Part shown: positions 48,367 through 59,607 of the stretch, piece by piece | Layout: the number at the start of each line of letters is the position of its first letter | Position numbering within the stretch: position 1 is the first letter of the stretch | Program-made: the position numbers and the translations under genes | NCBI GenBank assembly: GCA_907163375.1 | Contig: CAJQUW010008753.1 | Coordinates: 1-64,000, forward strand | DNA length: 64,000 bases | DNA from: Prostheceraeus crozeri | Lineage: Eukaryota > Platyhelminthes > Polycladida > Euryleptidae | Direction: 5' to 3' | Notes under the pieces: generated by a model | The model's database searches: none | Told to the model about the DNA's origin: nothing | The model's input: the letters and a program-made list of their open reading frames with translations, nothing else

Positions 48367-50199
48367 GAGTACTTAGACCTAATTTCGGCAAAGTCCTTAA
48401 TTCGGCGCATTTGCTAGTTCTAGTGTAAAATAAAATGCTGGAACCGCCTTTTTGTCATGGATTGTTGTAAATCACTTAGAGACGATGAGGCATCATGTTT
48501 GTTTCATCTCGATTTGCTTTTGTTGTCCAATAACACTGTCCGAAGAATTTCATGACAGCGCACATAAAAAAATTATCGATAAAATTACTTGTGATGATAA
48601 TATGATAACTCGATATTCTACATGATGTCAAGTATCATGTGTGCTGTATTTGATATTAAGTGAAGCCAATGAAGCCCTGTGACAGGTAGTGGAGTCACCA
48701 GATCGATATCTGCATCATTTATTCTTCCCTGATAGATTATTGAAATGCGCCGAATTAAGGATCAACGAAAATTCAGTTGCCCTTATTTCGGCGTATTGTG
48801 TTTGACAGCGAAATTCACTCAACAATGACCTTCTACTTGTCTCCAAACTTTCTCACCATGTTAGATATCTATCAATGACTCATCGATGAGCTAGCAGTGT
48901 GAGAATTTGAATACGCGAATACGGAGCATCCAATAAGAAAACTTTTAACTCTGTTCGGTTGCTTTCTGAGCTAAGGATGGGATAGTGCAACCATTTTGTT
49001 AACGTTATCCTGACTGATATGGCGCGTCGCCCAAGGCATGAATACTCGGACACTGATTTGAAGAGTGCCATTCATCTTGTGAGGAAAGGTTCGAGCATAT
49101 ACAAGGCAGACAAACGCTTCAAAATACCCAGACAGACATTGAGTGACAAGGTTCATGGCAAACATTCTGGCTCCATTGGCAAACCGACAACTTTTACGAA
49201 AGAAGAAGAAAGCAAAATGTCGACTTACGGAATTACCATGGCTAAAATGGGATTCGGCGTGACGACCCGCGATTTATCTTCTTTGGCCTCCAAAATCGTG
49301 ACGAAGAATCCACGACAAAATCGTTTCAAGGAGGGAAAACCAGGTAAATATTCATGTTGATATTATCTGTGTAGGCTATGCTTTGTAAATCCCAGGAGCT
49401 ATGTTGTGATTTTTCAACTTATTTTTAAGCAATAAAAAGAGAGCTTGTATGTTCAAGTAACGCTGTCAAAGATCTGAAAACTCATTTAACATGTTATTCA
49501 TGTCTCTGCTTTTCTGTTGCAGGCTATCGGTGGATCAGTGGATTCCTCAAGCGCAATAAGAACCTTAGTCTGCGACATGCTTCTCGAGTCACGACTGGTA
49601 TGGCTAATGTGACGGAAAGCGGCATTAGAGCATGGTTCTCACAAATGAAGGAGCGAGTTGCGGAATTCCCAGGAACTGACAGCATCTTCGAGCAACCCGA
49701 GAGGATCCTGAATTCGATGAGAAAGAAAGCATTCGATGAGTTGATGAGTGATCTCAACATAAGTGATAAAGACCTAAGTGAAGCTGGACCCTCAAAGAAA
49801 AAAAGACAGTAAGTTGTCTTCTTCTCTTTCATTTGGAATAAAAAAATCCTTTCACAGCGGATGTTTTTACTTAATTGTATACCAAAATAGATGAATTTCA
49901 TTTCCTGTTGAGATCTACATTGCATTCTTAGCTTAATGAATGATAATTTGCTTTATTCTGATATACGCCGAATTGAGGGACAAATGCGCCGAAATTAAGG
50001 CAATTTTCATTTTTTGCAAATTGGTGGTTCCTAAAAAGTAAACAGCAGTTGCCAGTCTCGGCGCAACTGTGATACATACTTCAGATACCATACTTCTAGA
50101 AAGAGTCGGATAGAAGCATAGAGCTTCTTTATACTACATGAAAAATATTGATTTATTGTTTAGTCGCCGACAATACGCCGAATTTAGGGCAAAGTACTC
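48367..50199 (+). mobile_element. Tigger/pogo-type element lacking the DDE nuclease (1.83 kb)
   Basis: Terminal repeats GAGTACTTAGACCTAATTTC and the inverse of GAGTACTTTGCCCTAAATTC lie inside a TA dinucleotide on each side, as expected for Tc1/mariner/pogo. Near both ends the word CGCCGAA(A)TTAAGG recurs at 48403-48410, 48747-48790, 49965-50000 and 50174-50188, probably binding sites for the encoded protein. Inside is one two-exon gene with DNA-binding domains only. Confidence 0.8.
49019..49812 (+). CDS. Tigger-like DNA-binding protein (psq + CENP-B HTH, no DDE domain)
   Basis: Exon 1 (49019-49343) encodes a pipsqueak-type helix-turn-helix (DLKSAIHLVRKGSSIYKADK, then FKIPRQTLSDKVHGKHSG), then TFTKEEESKM and a CENP-B-type region. 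The donor CCAG|GTAAAT (phase 1) joins exon 2 (49523-49812, acceptor TTGCAG) with YRWISGFLKRNKNLSLRHAS, the end of the CENP-B HTH. Where Tigger transposases have '..ILN.DETG..' and the DDE core, this frame goes from PERILN straight to SMRKKAFDELMSDLNI and a basic tail PSKKKRQ, so the nuclease is cleanly absent. Total 204 residues. A perfect donor CAG|GTAAGT overlaps the stop, so a further exon cannot be excluded. A repressor derived from a transposase, or an internally deleted element, are both possible. Confidence 0.75.
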
Positions 50200-50345
50200 T
50201 AATATCATAGGGACCTACGTTTGACTGCCATAGCAGCATGTCATGTCTATTATTCGCATAAAATTGTGTACCTGGCATGCGAACGTGTTTAATGCCATGT
50301 GGGGATGTTCAATAGAGATTTTACACGGCAACTCTGTCTTGTATA

Positions 50346-50530
50346 CTTGGGTTGATCGGAAAGTTCCCGGACTCCGCCTGCTATGTCTATGTTACTGACC
50401 TGATACTGAGTGATGCAATTATTTTCTAATTCTTAATACTTTTTTCATTCCTGGAATATATCTCCTACTTCGATTTATGTAGCACACGAAAAATACAGCA
50501 TCAGTCCGGGAAATTTCGGATCAACCCACG
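50346..50530. mobile_element. Mariner-type MITE (185 bp) with TA duplication
   Basis: Ends CTTGGGTTGATCGGAAAGTT and the inverse of CGTGGGTTGATCCGAAATTT, TA on both sides. No ORF. Confidence 0.8.
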
Positions 50531-50539
50531 TACATGATC

Positions 50540-50803
50540 TCAGCAACGAGCATCCGCTTGTGGTCACAGAGATGATCTATTTTGAGGAACAGAACCTCTT
50601 AGGGGCGCTTCTTCATCGTCTTCTGAAATGTTATCAGAATTTCCATTGTCTAATTCTTGACGAATATCAGCAACGTGTACCTCTTATGCTCCTTCGTTAT
50701 TATCACTTTCACTGCCATCTTCATTGTCACTTTCATCTTCGTTCAGTGTAAAAATGCGAGCAAGAGGACGTTGCGCAGTCAGCCGTTGTCGTCTAGCTGC
50801 CAT
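50540..50803 (-). pseudogene. Acidic N-terminal transposase-like fragment (possibly piggyBac)
   Basis: From ATG at 50803 down: MAARRQRLTAQRPLARIFTL, then an acidic Asp/Ser/Glu/Asn stretch (NEDESDNEDGSESDNN), a TAA at 50684-50686, and in the same frame more acidic residues (ISEDDEEAPL). PiggyBac-like transposases start with such acidic leaders, but no catalytic part remains, so the family is a guess. Confidence 0.3.
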
Positions 50804-52709
50804 GAAAAATCTTGTTGAATGAAGATAGAAGGATTTTGTAGTGTTCAATGCGACTGAGATGAATTTTAAACACTCTAATTACAAGCATAAATCGACCGAA
50901 TCTTGAGACAGACATCCAAAAGCCACCCTCCGGTTGTGTGTGCGCACGTGCGGCGTGTGTGCATGTGTGAGAGAGTCTGATAGCCTTGGAAATCGGAGAG
51001 AATCCATTTGTGGGCACCTGATCATGGCTTCTCAGTCCGTGCAACGCGACATTGGTGTTTCATCATTCACTAAGAGTAGTCAAGTATACCTCCGTTCCGT
51101 TAAAATAGTAAAATACAAAAATTTAAGAGGTCCTCGTACAAAGTCAAACTATTGATATAAGGGAAACTGAGTCATGATTCGATAGATTCGATAAAATATA
51201 AGTCATTAAATGAATTGTCTCAAACACTTATGCCTCGTATTAAATTTAAATTTGTTTTCAAAGGTGATCAATTGATCACACGTTGGCCGTTCTAGGGTTA
51301 ACACAAGACTTCCCACAAACAGAAAAAGTTAAAAAAGCAAAATAATGAGGTTATTGATAGTAAAGAATGATGAACAAAAGATAACAGGGAAGGGAGTAAT
51401 TATTTAGAAACGAGTAAAAAAATAATACCAATCAGAAACTAATAAAAGGCTAACAATAATCAAGTGAAGATATTTTTCAAGAAAACAAAGATGCGAAAGA
51501 TTATAGCAAACAAATAAGCATACACGACAGAAAAAAGGAAAGAAAATAATTGAAAAAAAAGGAAAATCTTTTTGCAAGCATAACTCTGTTGAGATAAGAA
51601 TGACACGAATTATCAGTTAACCTGTTGAATACCTCACACTGTTGTATTATGCATTTCAGTTTTTGCCGTGGTCCCGCTAGGAAGAAGGTGTGAGAGCTTA
51701 GCGAGAAATAAATAAGCGCATGAATGTCTTCCGCCTTCACAACGCATTGTTCAGATTTGTACACTCAAAGAAGGCTTGTTAATCTTGAAACAATTCGAAT
51801 TTATAAAAGAAAGTGCTATCATGTCAATTTGAACAGTACACTGTAAACCATAAATCCACTGTAAATTCTATTTAGACATCGATGTTTTGAATTCAAAATT
51901 TAAAGTTGTAAAGTGCATACTGCAAACTTACCAGTATTAATTGGTGGAGTGTACTCCGAATAAGCCGGACCGGACGGTTTGGAAGTGAGAATTCTCTCCC
52001 GCTTAAACTTAGCAAAAATTTTCCAAGCTCATAGCCCGAATTATCACTATGTGAGCTAAATTTTCGTTATTTTATTGATAGTAACTCTTGTACATGGGGT
52101 TACAGGCTCTCATTACCATCCCGTTTCAGGGTATAAGATAGAAAAGCATTTGTGTATATTTTATTCATTCTGAATATGAAAAGCAATCTATAATTCATGC
52201 ATTTGTTAAAAAGAGTTGTAAAAGCACGGAACATTAGTTAAAGTTCATTTGTCAGCAATGAAACGAAATCAAACTTCAATTAAAAAAAAGGAATCTAATG
52301 TCCACTGTTTTTGTATCTTTCGCTACTTGAGGAATTTGAGAAACCCCGATGAGTTTGCCGTCTCCTCAAAACAGAGCGCGTGCTAATTCGCTGACACACT
52401 GCGCTGTGAAGTGATGCATAAATGAATTTCTAGAAATTCTGCATGAGTTGATGAACAGCAATTGCTTGAAAAAAATAGATGCATTCGACTGCTTCTTAGT
52501 GATGAAAAGAAAAACGACGAAGCTCTTCTCGTCTGATGCATCTGTGTCTTGGAGGGGGAATGATTAATTTTTTACGTCGCTAATTTCCAGATCATATATC
52601 ATGCCAAACCGTGGCTAACTAAGCTGGCTGAAGCCTTATTCATCAAAGAATTCAACTCCGACGACCTATTGAATGTCCAGACCCGAGCTGCGCAATACGA
52701 ACTACTCTG
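50804..52709. other. No gene recognised
   Basis: AT-rich DNA with a GT-rich microsatellite-like stretch around 50932-50985 and A-rich low-complexity DNA at 51300-51560. Confidence 0.5.
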
Positions 52710-52907
52710 TAATTTAATCCAAAAAGCCTTGCTGTTATTTATATGGCATTTATTGCCCAAATTTTCGCCTACTCAGGCCGCTTCAGGGGTGAAAAGGAGG
52801 ATATTCTACAAACACTTAAAATTTTCACCCCTGAAGCGGCCTGAGTAGGCGAAAATTTGGGCAATAAATGCCATATAAATAACAGCAAGGCTTTTTGGAT
52901 TAAATTA
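52710..52907. repeat. Perfect palindrome, 86-bp arms, 26-bp loop
   Basis: 52710-52795 and 52822-52907 are exact reverse complements (ends TAATTTAATCCAAAAAGCC; inner block CGCCTACTCAGGCCGCTTCA). On both sides, at different distances, the word CGAACTACTCTGTA occurs. A young foldback MITE is likely; a library or assembly hairpin artefact is possible. Confidence 0.9.
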
Positions 52908-52985
52908 TAGACAACATGCTGTTCAAGCGGAATTACAAAATTTTATGCGAACTACTCTGTATATAAAAACTGTAAATTGCATGTA

Positions 52986-54362
52986 TATACTCATCAACAT
53001 AATTAATGAAACAAACTATCATTGGCTTGAATTGAAGTTTGTTTCATTTTTTTCTCAGGTAAGATGCAATATCTCGCTTTCTATGTGTTACCATTCAACA
53101 CATTAGAAAATGGAGAAAGATCTATGGCGGTCAAATTTCAAATTTTGATATCGATACAACTGTTACAATTGCTTTTACAAATTGAACATAAACGTGAACT
53201 GAAATCCAGCTTTTGTAAAATAAAATGGCACACGATCAGTTTACCAGAGGTATGGCTATTGGAATGATTCGTTGTGGTAGAAGTTGTGCGAGTGTTGCCG
53301 AAGAGCTGCAACTAGCGAGAGTCGTTGTTTGGAGGTGGTGGTGTCGATGGAAAGTAGAAGATGTTAAAAAGAAGAAGGGATCTGGTTGACCAAGAAAGTC
53401 TGCAGGAAGGACAGACGCACGTCTAGTTTTAGCTGCAAAGAGGAATAAATTTGTATCAGTCCCAATAGTCGTGCACTGGAAGAGTGCCTCAAATATAAAC
53501 TGTAGCGTTCGAGCGGCTTACCGAAGATTGCGAGAAGCTGGAATTCAATCGCGACGACCAGCTGTCCTAATTCCATTGAGTTTTGAGCACCGTAGAAGAC
53601 GAGTTTCCTGGTGTGATGCCCATCGCTCATGGAATAACCATCACTGGCAGAAAGTCTTGTGGACTGATGAATCGAGATTCACTCTGGATTTCAATGACGG
53701 TCGTGTTAGAGTGCATCGTCTTCCAGGTGAGCGCTTTGCCCCATGCTGTATTAAAGAACACGACAGATATGGTGGTGGAAGTGTTATGCTGTGGGGTGGC
53801 ATTTGGCATGGCAGACGAACGACAGCAGTCATAATCAAAGGCACGTTTGAAATTGTGCTTCCTGTTGTTGCCCCAGTGGTCAGGGTGGAGGATCTCGTCT
53901 TCCAAGACGACAACGCAAGACCACATCGCTCCTCGGCTGTCATTGCCACTGTTAGGAGATTGAATCAAACCCTTGACTGGCCTGCACGCTCACCTGACTT
54001 GTCACCCATTGAACAAGTCTGGGACGAGCTTAGATGGCGAGTGAGAGACCGCTATTCAGTTCTACCAGTGTCCCTGAAGATTCTCTCTGAAAGACTGATA
54101 GAGGAGTGGCTTCTCCTTGAAACATCCTTCATTCAGAAACTTTGTGAATCCATGCCATCTCGGATTACTGAATGTATTGTAGCTAGAGGGGGCACACGCG
54201 CTATTAAAGTTGAATCTGCTACATGCGTTGTTTTTCTGTGCTAGCGACTTGGTGGAGATTGTGACTAAACTGTCAAGGTATCATACATACATGCATATAT
54301 ACTATTGAAGACTGAAAGAAGTTAAAGAAGTAAATGTTTCAAAAATTTTGTCAATGAGTATA
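52986..54362 (+). mobile_element. Tc1-type transposon (about 1.38 kb)
   Basis: Short imperfect terminal repeats TATATACTCATCAACATAAT (left) and the inverse of TATATACTCATTGACAAAAT (right), both followed by ATGAAACA/TTGAAACA, in a TA context. Contains one transposase frame broken by a single TGA. Confidence 0.85.
53225..54244 (+). pseudogene. Tc1-type DDE transposase, one in-frame TGA
   Basis: Frame of 339 residues, the usual Tc1 length. The N-terminal HTH reads MAHDQFTRGMAIGMIRCGRS with CASVAEELQL and VVWRWWCRW; a TGA at 53387-53389 then interrupts, and the same frame continues PRKSAGRTDARLVL, the second HTH, and AAYRRLREAGIQSRRP. Catalytic residues are all in place: D in VLWTDESRF, D in VFQDDNARPH, E in SPDLSPIEQVWDEL, spaced as in the DD34E class (33 or 34 residues depending on which D of DD is counted). 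One C-to-T change at a CGA codon explains the stop, so this is a recently inactivated copy. It would cut and paste DNA at TA sites. Confidence 0.9.
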
Positions 54363-54374
54363 TATTGTTCTCTG

Positions 54375-54425
54375 ATTTGTACACTGATGAAGGGCGGTCA
54401 ATCCACTCGAAACATGTATGGTTGT
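54375..54425 (+). ncRNA. Hammerhead-ribozyme-like core, probably a Penelope relic
   Basis: CTGATGA (54384-54390) and GAAAC (54409-54413) are the two conserved core boxes of a hammerhead, separated by AGGGCGGTCAATCCACTC, which can form a stem II of GGGCGG with CCACTC (one wobble, one mismatch). Penelope-like elements are known to carry such ribozymes. Stems I and III and the cleavage site are not clearly formed, so self-cleavage is doubtful here. It abuts the right end of the Tc1 element. Confidence 0.4.
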
Positions 54426-54556
54426 TTCCACAGGAGTCGTTCTTCCTTAAAATATGATTACTTTTTGTTACACTGTACTGCCAGTGCGAGAACAACAGGT
54501 GGTAAGAATATAGATACGGTTTTAGTTGAACCATGAACAAAAATTATTTAATGCAG

Positions 54557-54790
54557 AACTGGCGCTGTGGCCTTGTGGTAGAGTGTTCGCTCTGCGTCCG
54601 GGAGACCTTGGTTCAAATCTTGGTCGAGTCAAACCTAAGACTTCTGAAATAGGTACACTCTGCATTCTTGGTAAACACTCCGCACAAAAAGAATGAGAGT
54701 GGGATAAATAGCAACTTGGCCACGTGGAAGAATGGCTGTGTACCTAATGTACTTCCGAGTATAAACAACGTTCATTCATTCATTCATATC
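54557..54790 (+). repeat. tRNA-derived SINE with (ATTC)n tail
   Basis: Begins with a tRNA-like head: an A-box-like TGGCCTTGTGGTAGAG, then CTCTGCGTCCGGGAGACC and the B box GGTTCAAATC (54610-54619). A unique body of about 150 bp follows and ends in CATTCATTCATTCAT. This is the layout of SINEs moved by LINEs that recognise a short-repeat tail. RNA polymerase III would transcribe an active copy. Confidence 0.75.
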
Positions 54791-55968
54791 CAGCTATCCA
54801 CAAAAAATAGCCAAATTATTGAAAATACAAAAAATTATCCCCCTTACGGCGCATTTTAGTACATGTGTTGGAAATGTTTCTTGAGTTTCTCCCCCTCATC
54901 CGAAGTGCAGTGTATCTCTAATCTCAGCGCTTTACTTATTGCACATCTTTTTTGTCCTGCTTCATGCTAAAATTCGAGCTTCCTTTCAAATGATGGAAGC
55001 AGTACCTATTGTTGCATATTTTATAGAAAATTCGTACAAAGTGATCTTTACATACATTAGTCTATGATACATGTATGTATACATGTAATGAATACATTTC
55101 TAAACTTTGACCTTAATTTTGACTTCAACAATGATCTTGAATTTCAAAACGAAGACAATTTTCTGACTCCTCATGATGACATCTTTCTTTTGATGTCTTC
55201 CGTTTTGAAATCCGTCATGTGCTTACTGAGATTCGGGCAAGAAATGGCAGTTTTTCTTGCAGAGATCAGAAATGATAACAGTAGAAACTCGATTTGACAG
55301 TCGTACTGCTATTCATTGATGATGTGAAAACCAAAAATCAATTCCATTTCATCACTTTTCCTGACAACTACAAAGGCAACATGAAAGGTGTAAAAATAAC
55401 ACTTTTGACTTATTTAATTAATAAGTCCGTTATGTGTGCATGTGCTTCGATTTGAAGCACAGGGTGCCCAGTGAAAATCGACACTTTTTAACATGATTGC
55501 TTATGTCCTTCGCAGGAAGTGAAATAACGTGTATCTGTTGCGTAATAGGTAACTCTTGATTGTTCAATGTATCGTGTAAAGCTTACTCAGTCAATGAATA
55601 AAGCAGGTCACTGTCTTTCATCTACACTTGCACGAACAGAATTTCTCATCTAACGGACTTTCAGCGATAAGTTATCGTCATGTTCAAGCGAGAACAGCCA
55701 ACATGGGGATTAGAAAAATGTCGTCAGATAATGCCTGGTTTCTTTGGTAATATCAGTAAAACTCAATTGGACCGTGTATATCAGAATTAGAAGTGAGACG
55801 TTTATTCATGAACACAATAGAAATCATTCAATTAATGTCATATACAAGAAAACCATTATTGTTTAAAAATTTATGGGCTCTTTTAGTAAAAAGTCGTTTT
55901 GCGTATGCATCATCAGTGACGTGCGCGTTGATACGTAAATAAAAATATTTGTGATAAGCAATCTAAAA
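54791..55968. other. No gene recognised
   Basis: Short open frames only; the part nearest 55968 is probably the 3' untranslated region of the LINE on the minus strand. Confidence 0.4.
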
Positions 55969-57900
55969 TCAATCTGTAAAAATGTTATTAAAGATAATAC
56001 ACAATTTCGGAAAAAATGAGTTTCTTCTTCGGTTAGTTTTGCAATAAGGGACTACAAAGCGGTTTGATCGGCCTGAAAGAGGTGGGCATAGTCCATGGAG
56101 CATGTTATCGGGATCTTTCGAAATTGAAATTAACATTTTGGATGCTGCCCTTTCACGTCTGTCGTCCAAGTTCGTGAATCTGCCACATCCACACTCGCTA
56201 GTGCCACATATCAGGCGGTGTGCTCGACGCTGAAGTTTGTCCAGAGCGGCCTTATTTTGTTCGGACAACCCAACTGTCAAGGGAGCACAGTATTCCATAA
56301 TTGATCTGATCAAACTGTTGTAGACGTTGATCGTCTGATCACTATGCAGAATCGGTTTCAGAAGGCGTATAGCATAGAATCGTTGTGAGGCTATTCTATT
56401 GATGTGTTCCATATGTCTATTCCACTTCAGGTCTGAAGACAAGTAGACACCAAGAAGCTTTGCATCGTTTACACTGGCGACATTTTGGATCAATGGTGCA
56501 GGGAAATTTTGTGTTTCAGGCATCCACTGGAGTTTACATTTCGACAAGTTCAGTCGTAGACCATTTGACGATGACCAGCTCAACATGGTTTGGTGCTCTT
56601 TCTGGAGGATGTCAACGCTTTGGCTGGTTATGGGCACAATGAAGGTACAATCGTCAATGTATTTGACGACCGTAGTTCCACTGTGCTTCGGTACTAGCGA
56701 GCTAATAACCAGATTGAACAAATAGGGCCCAAATATCGATCCTTGTGGTATTCCGGATTTGATTGGGCGCTCAAGACTTCTAGCATCAAGTAGCTTCACC
56801 GATTGAGCACGTTTGCTCAGATAGTCTGAGATCCATTGCACAAATTCGGTTGGGAACTTTTTCTTGTCAAGTGAGTCCATGATCGTTCTATGACTCAATT
56901 GGTCAAATGCCTTGCTTAAGTCATAGGTAACCACTGCCACACCCTTTGTTTCACTTTCGTCAAGGGCAGATGTCACTCTGTCATGCAAATAAATAAGTGC
57001 AGTGTTCGTCGATGACTTTGGCATATTTCCAAATTGCAATTTGCCAGCTTCTTCTCTGAGTCTTTGTCCGATGCCTGACTGTAAGATGGCCTTTTCACAA
57101 ATTTTTGATAGTGCGGGGAGTAGTGAGATGGGGCGTAAATCATCTTTCGATACGGGATATGATTTGGGAACCGGTGTAATAACTGCCTGTTTCCACGTGC
57201 GAGGAAAACTTCTGCTGATTATGGACATATTTATTACATGTGTCAAAAGAGCTGCTACGATGTCCGCAGCAATCTTATAGATGACAGTAGGGATGTTTTC
57301 TATTCCTGGCGCTTTCTTCGCCTTCATTGATGAAATCAACCGATGAACTGTCTCGACTTCTATCACAGGAGACCATCCATCCATCATAGCAGAGCTGTCT
57401 TGGGATAATACAGGCGCTTCGTGGTCAACTTGGTAGGACAAGAAGGTTGAGTTGATTCCCTCTACAGCTGCGCCCAAAGATGGAAAGCACTTTGCGAGCC
57501 TATCCATGGCAGACAATCGAGTTGATTTCGTACCCTTTAAAACATGTACAACATTCCAGAGTTCTTTTGCTCCATTTTTTGCTTTATTTGCCCATTCCAG
57601 CTTTGATTTGTATATCATTCTTTTGACTTTCTCATTAAGGTGTCTGTACGTTTCGAAATTTCGCGCTCGATAGGATAACCATCGTTGATTAATGAGGGAC
57701 TTTATGAGCGGAGTGATGAATGGCTTGTCACGTGGAGTCATGACTACATTTAAGCTTGGGATCGCTCTAGAAAATGACGATTGTATGGTCTCCATCAGCA
57801 AGATACATTTCTCATCCAAAGACAATGCCATATCATAAATTGCCGAAATGTTAGAGTTGCTTGAATCTCTCAAAAGGCTTGATGGTGAGACTCAAGAAGA
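55969..57900 (-). CDS. LINE ORF2: reverse transcriptase (CR1/L2/Jockey-type)
   Basis: Open for 634 codons from the first ATG at 57873; similarity starts a little upstream. RT blocks in order: KKAPGIENIPTVIYK, WKQAVITPVPK, LRPISLLPALSKICEKAI, VVTYDLSKAFDQLSH (motif A), GIPQGSIFGPYLFNLVI (motif B), VVKYIDDCTFI (motif C, YIDD in place of the usual Y/FADD), NLSKCKLQW, AKLLGVYLSSDLKWNRHMEH, and the C-terminal LQRRAHRLICG. The frame ends IFNNIFTD. It copies LINE RNA at a nicked target. The long intact frame suggests a young copy, but the endonuclease is truncated and in another frame, so it cannot move by itself. Confidence 0.9.
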
Positions 57901-58140
57901 TTGTAAACGGTGCATACTTTCGTGTTTGGCACGGCATGTTCTGACAGAGGGAGAAGCAGTACCGATAAATGGTCTGAGGTGGCAACTGGAGGCCCGATTT
58001 CGACTTTATAATCATCGACCATTTCTGTGGAAACAAGGATTAGGTCTAGAATCGCGGTGCCCCTTGTAGGTTCAACAACAATGTTTTGAAGATTAAACGA
58101 TGCAGATAAGTAGTAACCCCGTGCCAAAGTAAAGCGCAAA
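57870..58140 (-). pseudogene. LINE endonuclease C-terminal remnant
   Basis: In a different frame from the RT: VVEPTRGTAILDLILVS and SDHLSVLLLP, the last blocks of an EEP-type endonuclease (PTRG...LDLV...SDH.SV), then LLESHHQAF and a stop. A frameshift at the junction around 57880 separates it from the RT. Upstream of about 58140 the similarity ends and other sequence begins. Confidence 0.8.
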
Positions 58141-58263
58141 ATGGGCAACGTTGAGTTATCATGCTGACTCAGCCCCCCTCTGGAAGGAAGTATGAAGGGA
58201 GGTGGCCAACGATGTGCTGGGAGGAATGGGTCCGTGAGGAGAAAACTGTTCCTTACCCCCCCC

Positions 58264-59520
58264 CCTCTGGAAGGAGGGAAGGAAGGCGGCAAGGGTAGGA
58301 ATGTGGGAAGGATAGAGTGAGAAAAGCTGGGTTTTGGTGATTTTGGGATGAGTAAGGTCGTTTTTCGGGCAGAAGGCGGGTTCGGATGGGAAATTGGAGT
58401 TCAGATTCGGAGTCTACGTGGAATGCTGGGTTGGGAAGGATGGAAAGAGGAGTTTTCCTGTGAGGTAAGGGTAGGAATCCCTGAAAACGGCAGAGTTAGA
58501 AAACGGTGGGTTTTGGTCATTTTGGGATGAGAAAGGCTGGAATTCGGCATGAAGGAGGCCTCGGATGGGAAATTGGACGGCAGATTCGGAATCTACGTGA
58601 AATGTTGGGTTAGCAAGGTTGTTTCCAGCGGAATCGGAGAGAAAACATTTTTGGGACGTCCCCACCCCTCTGGACGAGACTTCCAACTTTGGTTCTAGAG
58701 ATCGGAGAAAGTCGTGTGATAGCTCATTTGAAAGCTAAGAGTGAGAAAAATGCAGTGGAAAGCTCACTTTGGCCCCATCTTCTTGGGTTTAGAGAGGAAA
58801 ATGGCAGGAAAACGTCAGAGTTAGAAAAGGTGGGTTTTGGACGTTTTGGGATGGGATAGGCCGTTTTTCGGCATAAAGGAGGCCTCGGATAGGAAAACGA
58901 AGAGCAAACTCGGACTTTTTGGCCAATTTTGGGTCTAGGGACTTGTTTCCAGCTCAATCGGAGAGAAACAGTTCTAACCCCCCCCCATCTGGAACGAGAC
59001 TTCCAACTTTGGTTCTAGAGATCGTAGAAAGTCGTGTGATAGCTCATTTGAAAGCTGAGAGTGAGAAAAATGCAGTGGAAAGCTCAATTTGGCCCCATCT
59101 TCCTGGGTTTAGAGAGGAAATTCTCTGAAAATTGCCAGAGTTAGAAAAGGTGGGTTTTGGTCGTTCTGGGACGAGAAGAGTCGTTCTTCGGCATAAAGGA
59201 GGCCTCGGATGGGAAAACGAAGAGCAAACTCGGACTTTTTGGCCAATTTTGGGTCTAGGGACTTGTTTCCAGCTCAATCGGAGAGAAAAAGTTCTGACCA
59301 CCCCCCATCTGGAACGAGACTTCCAACTTTGGTTCTAGAGATCGTAGAAAGCTCTCAATCTGCAATAGCTCATTTGAAAGCTAAGAGTGACACAAATTCA
59401 GTGGAAGAAACGGCTGGTTCACATCTGCTTTTGTTTAGATGTGAGACGCCATTGAAAATTTTGGAAATTGTCGAAAAAGTGAAAGAGTTGGAATTTTTAC
59501 GAAAATCGCACTAGCGGGTG
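58264..59520. repeat. 320-bp tandem array, about 3.5-4 copies
   Basis: Block TTCCAACTTTGGTTCTAGAG falls at 58681, 59001 and 59321, period exactly 320. Other shared blocks: GTGGGTTTTGG, AAGGAGGCCTCGGATGGGAA, GACTTGTTTCCAGCTCAATC. A more diverged copy precedes 58681 and a partial one follows 59321. Open frames here are repeat by-products. The array separates the LINE from the ORF cluster. Confidence 0.9.
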
Positions 59521-59607
59521 AACGAACCTTGGATGGGCAAATAAAGACCAGATTTGAAATCAGCCTGACATTTTACACCTGAATGTCATTCATGCTATGT
59601 CTGCGAA

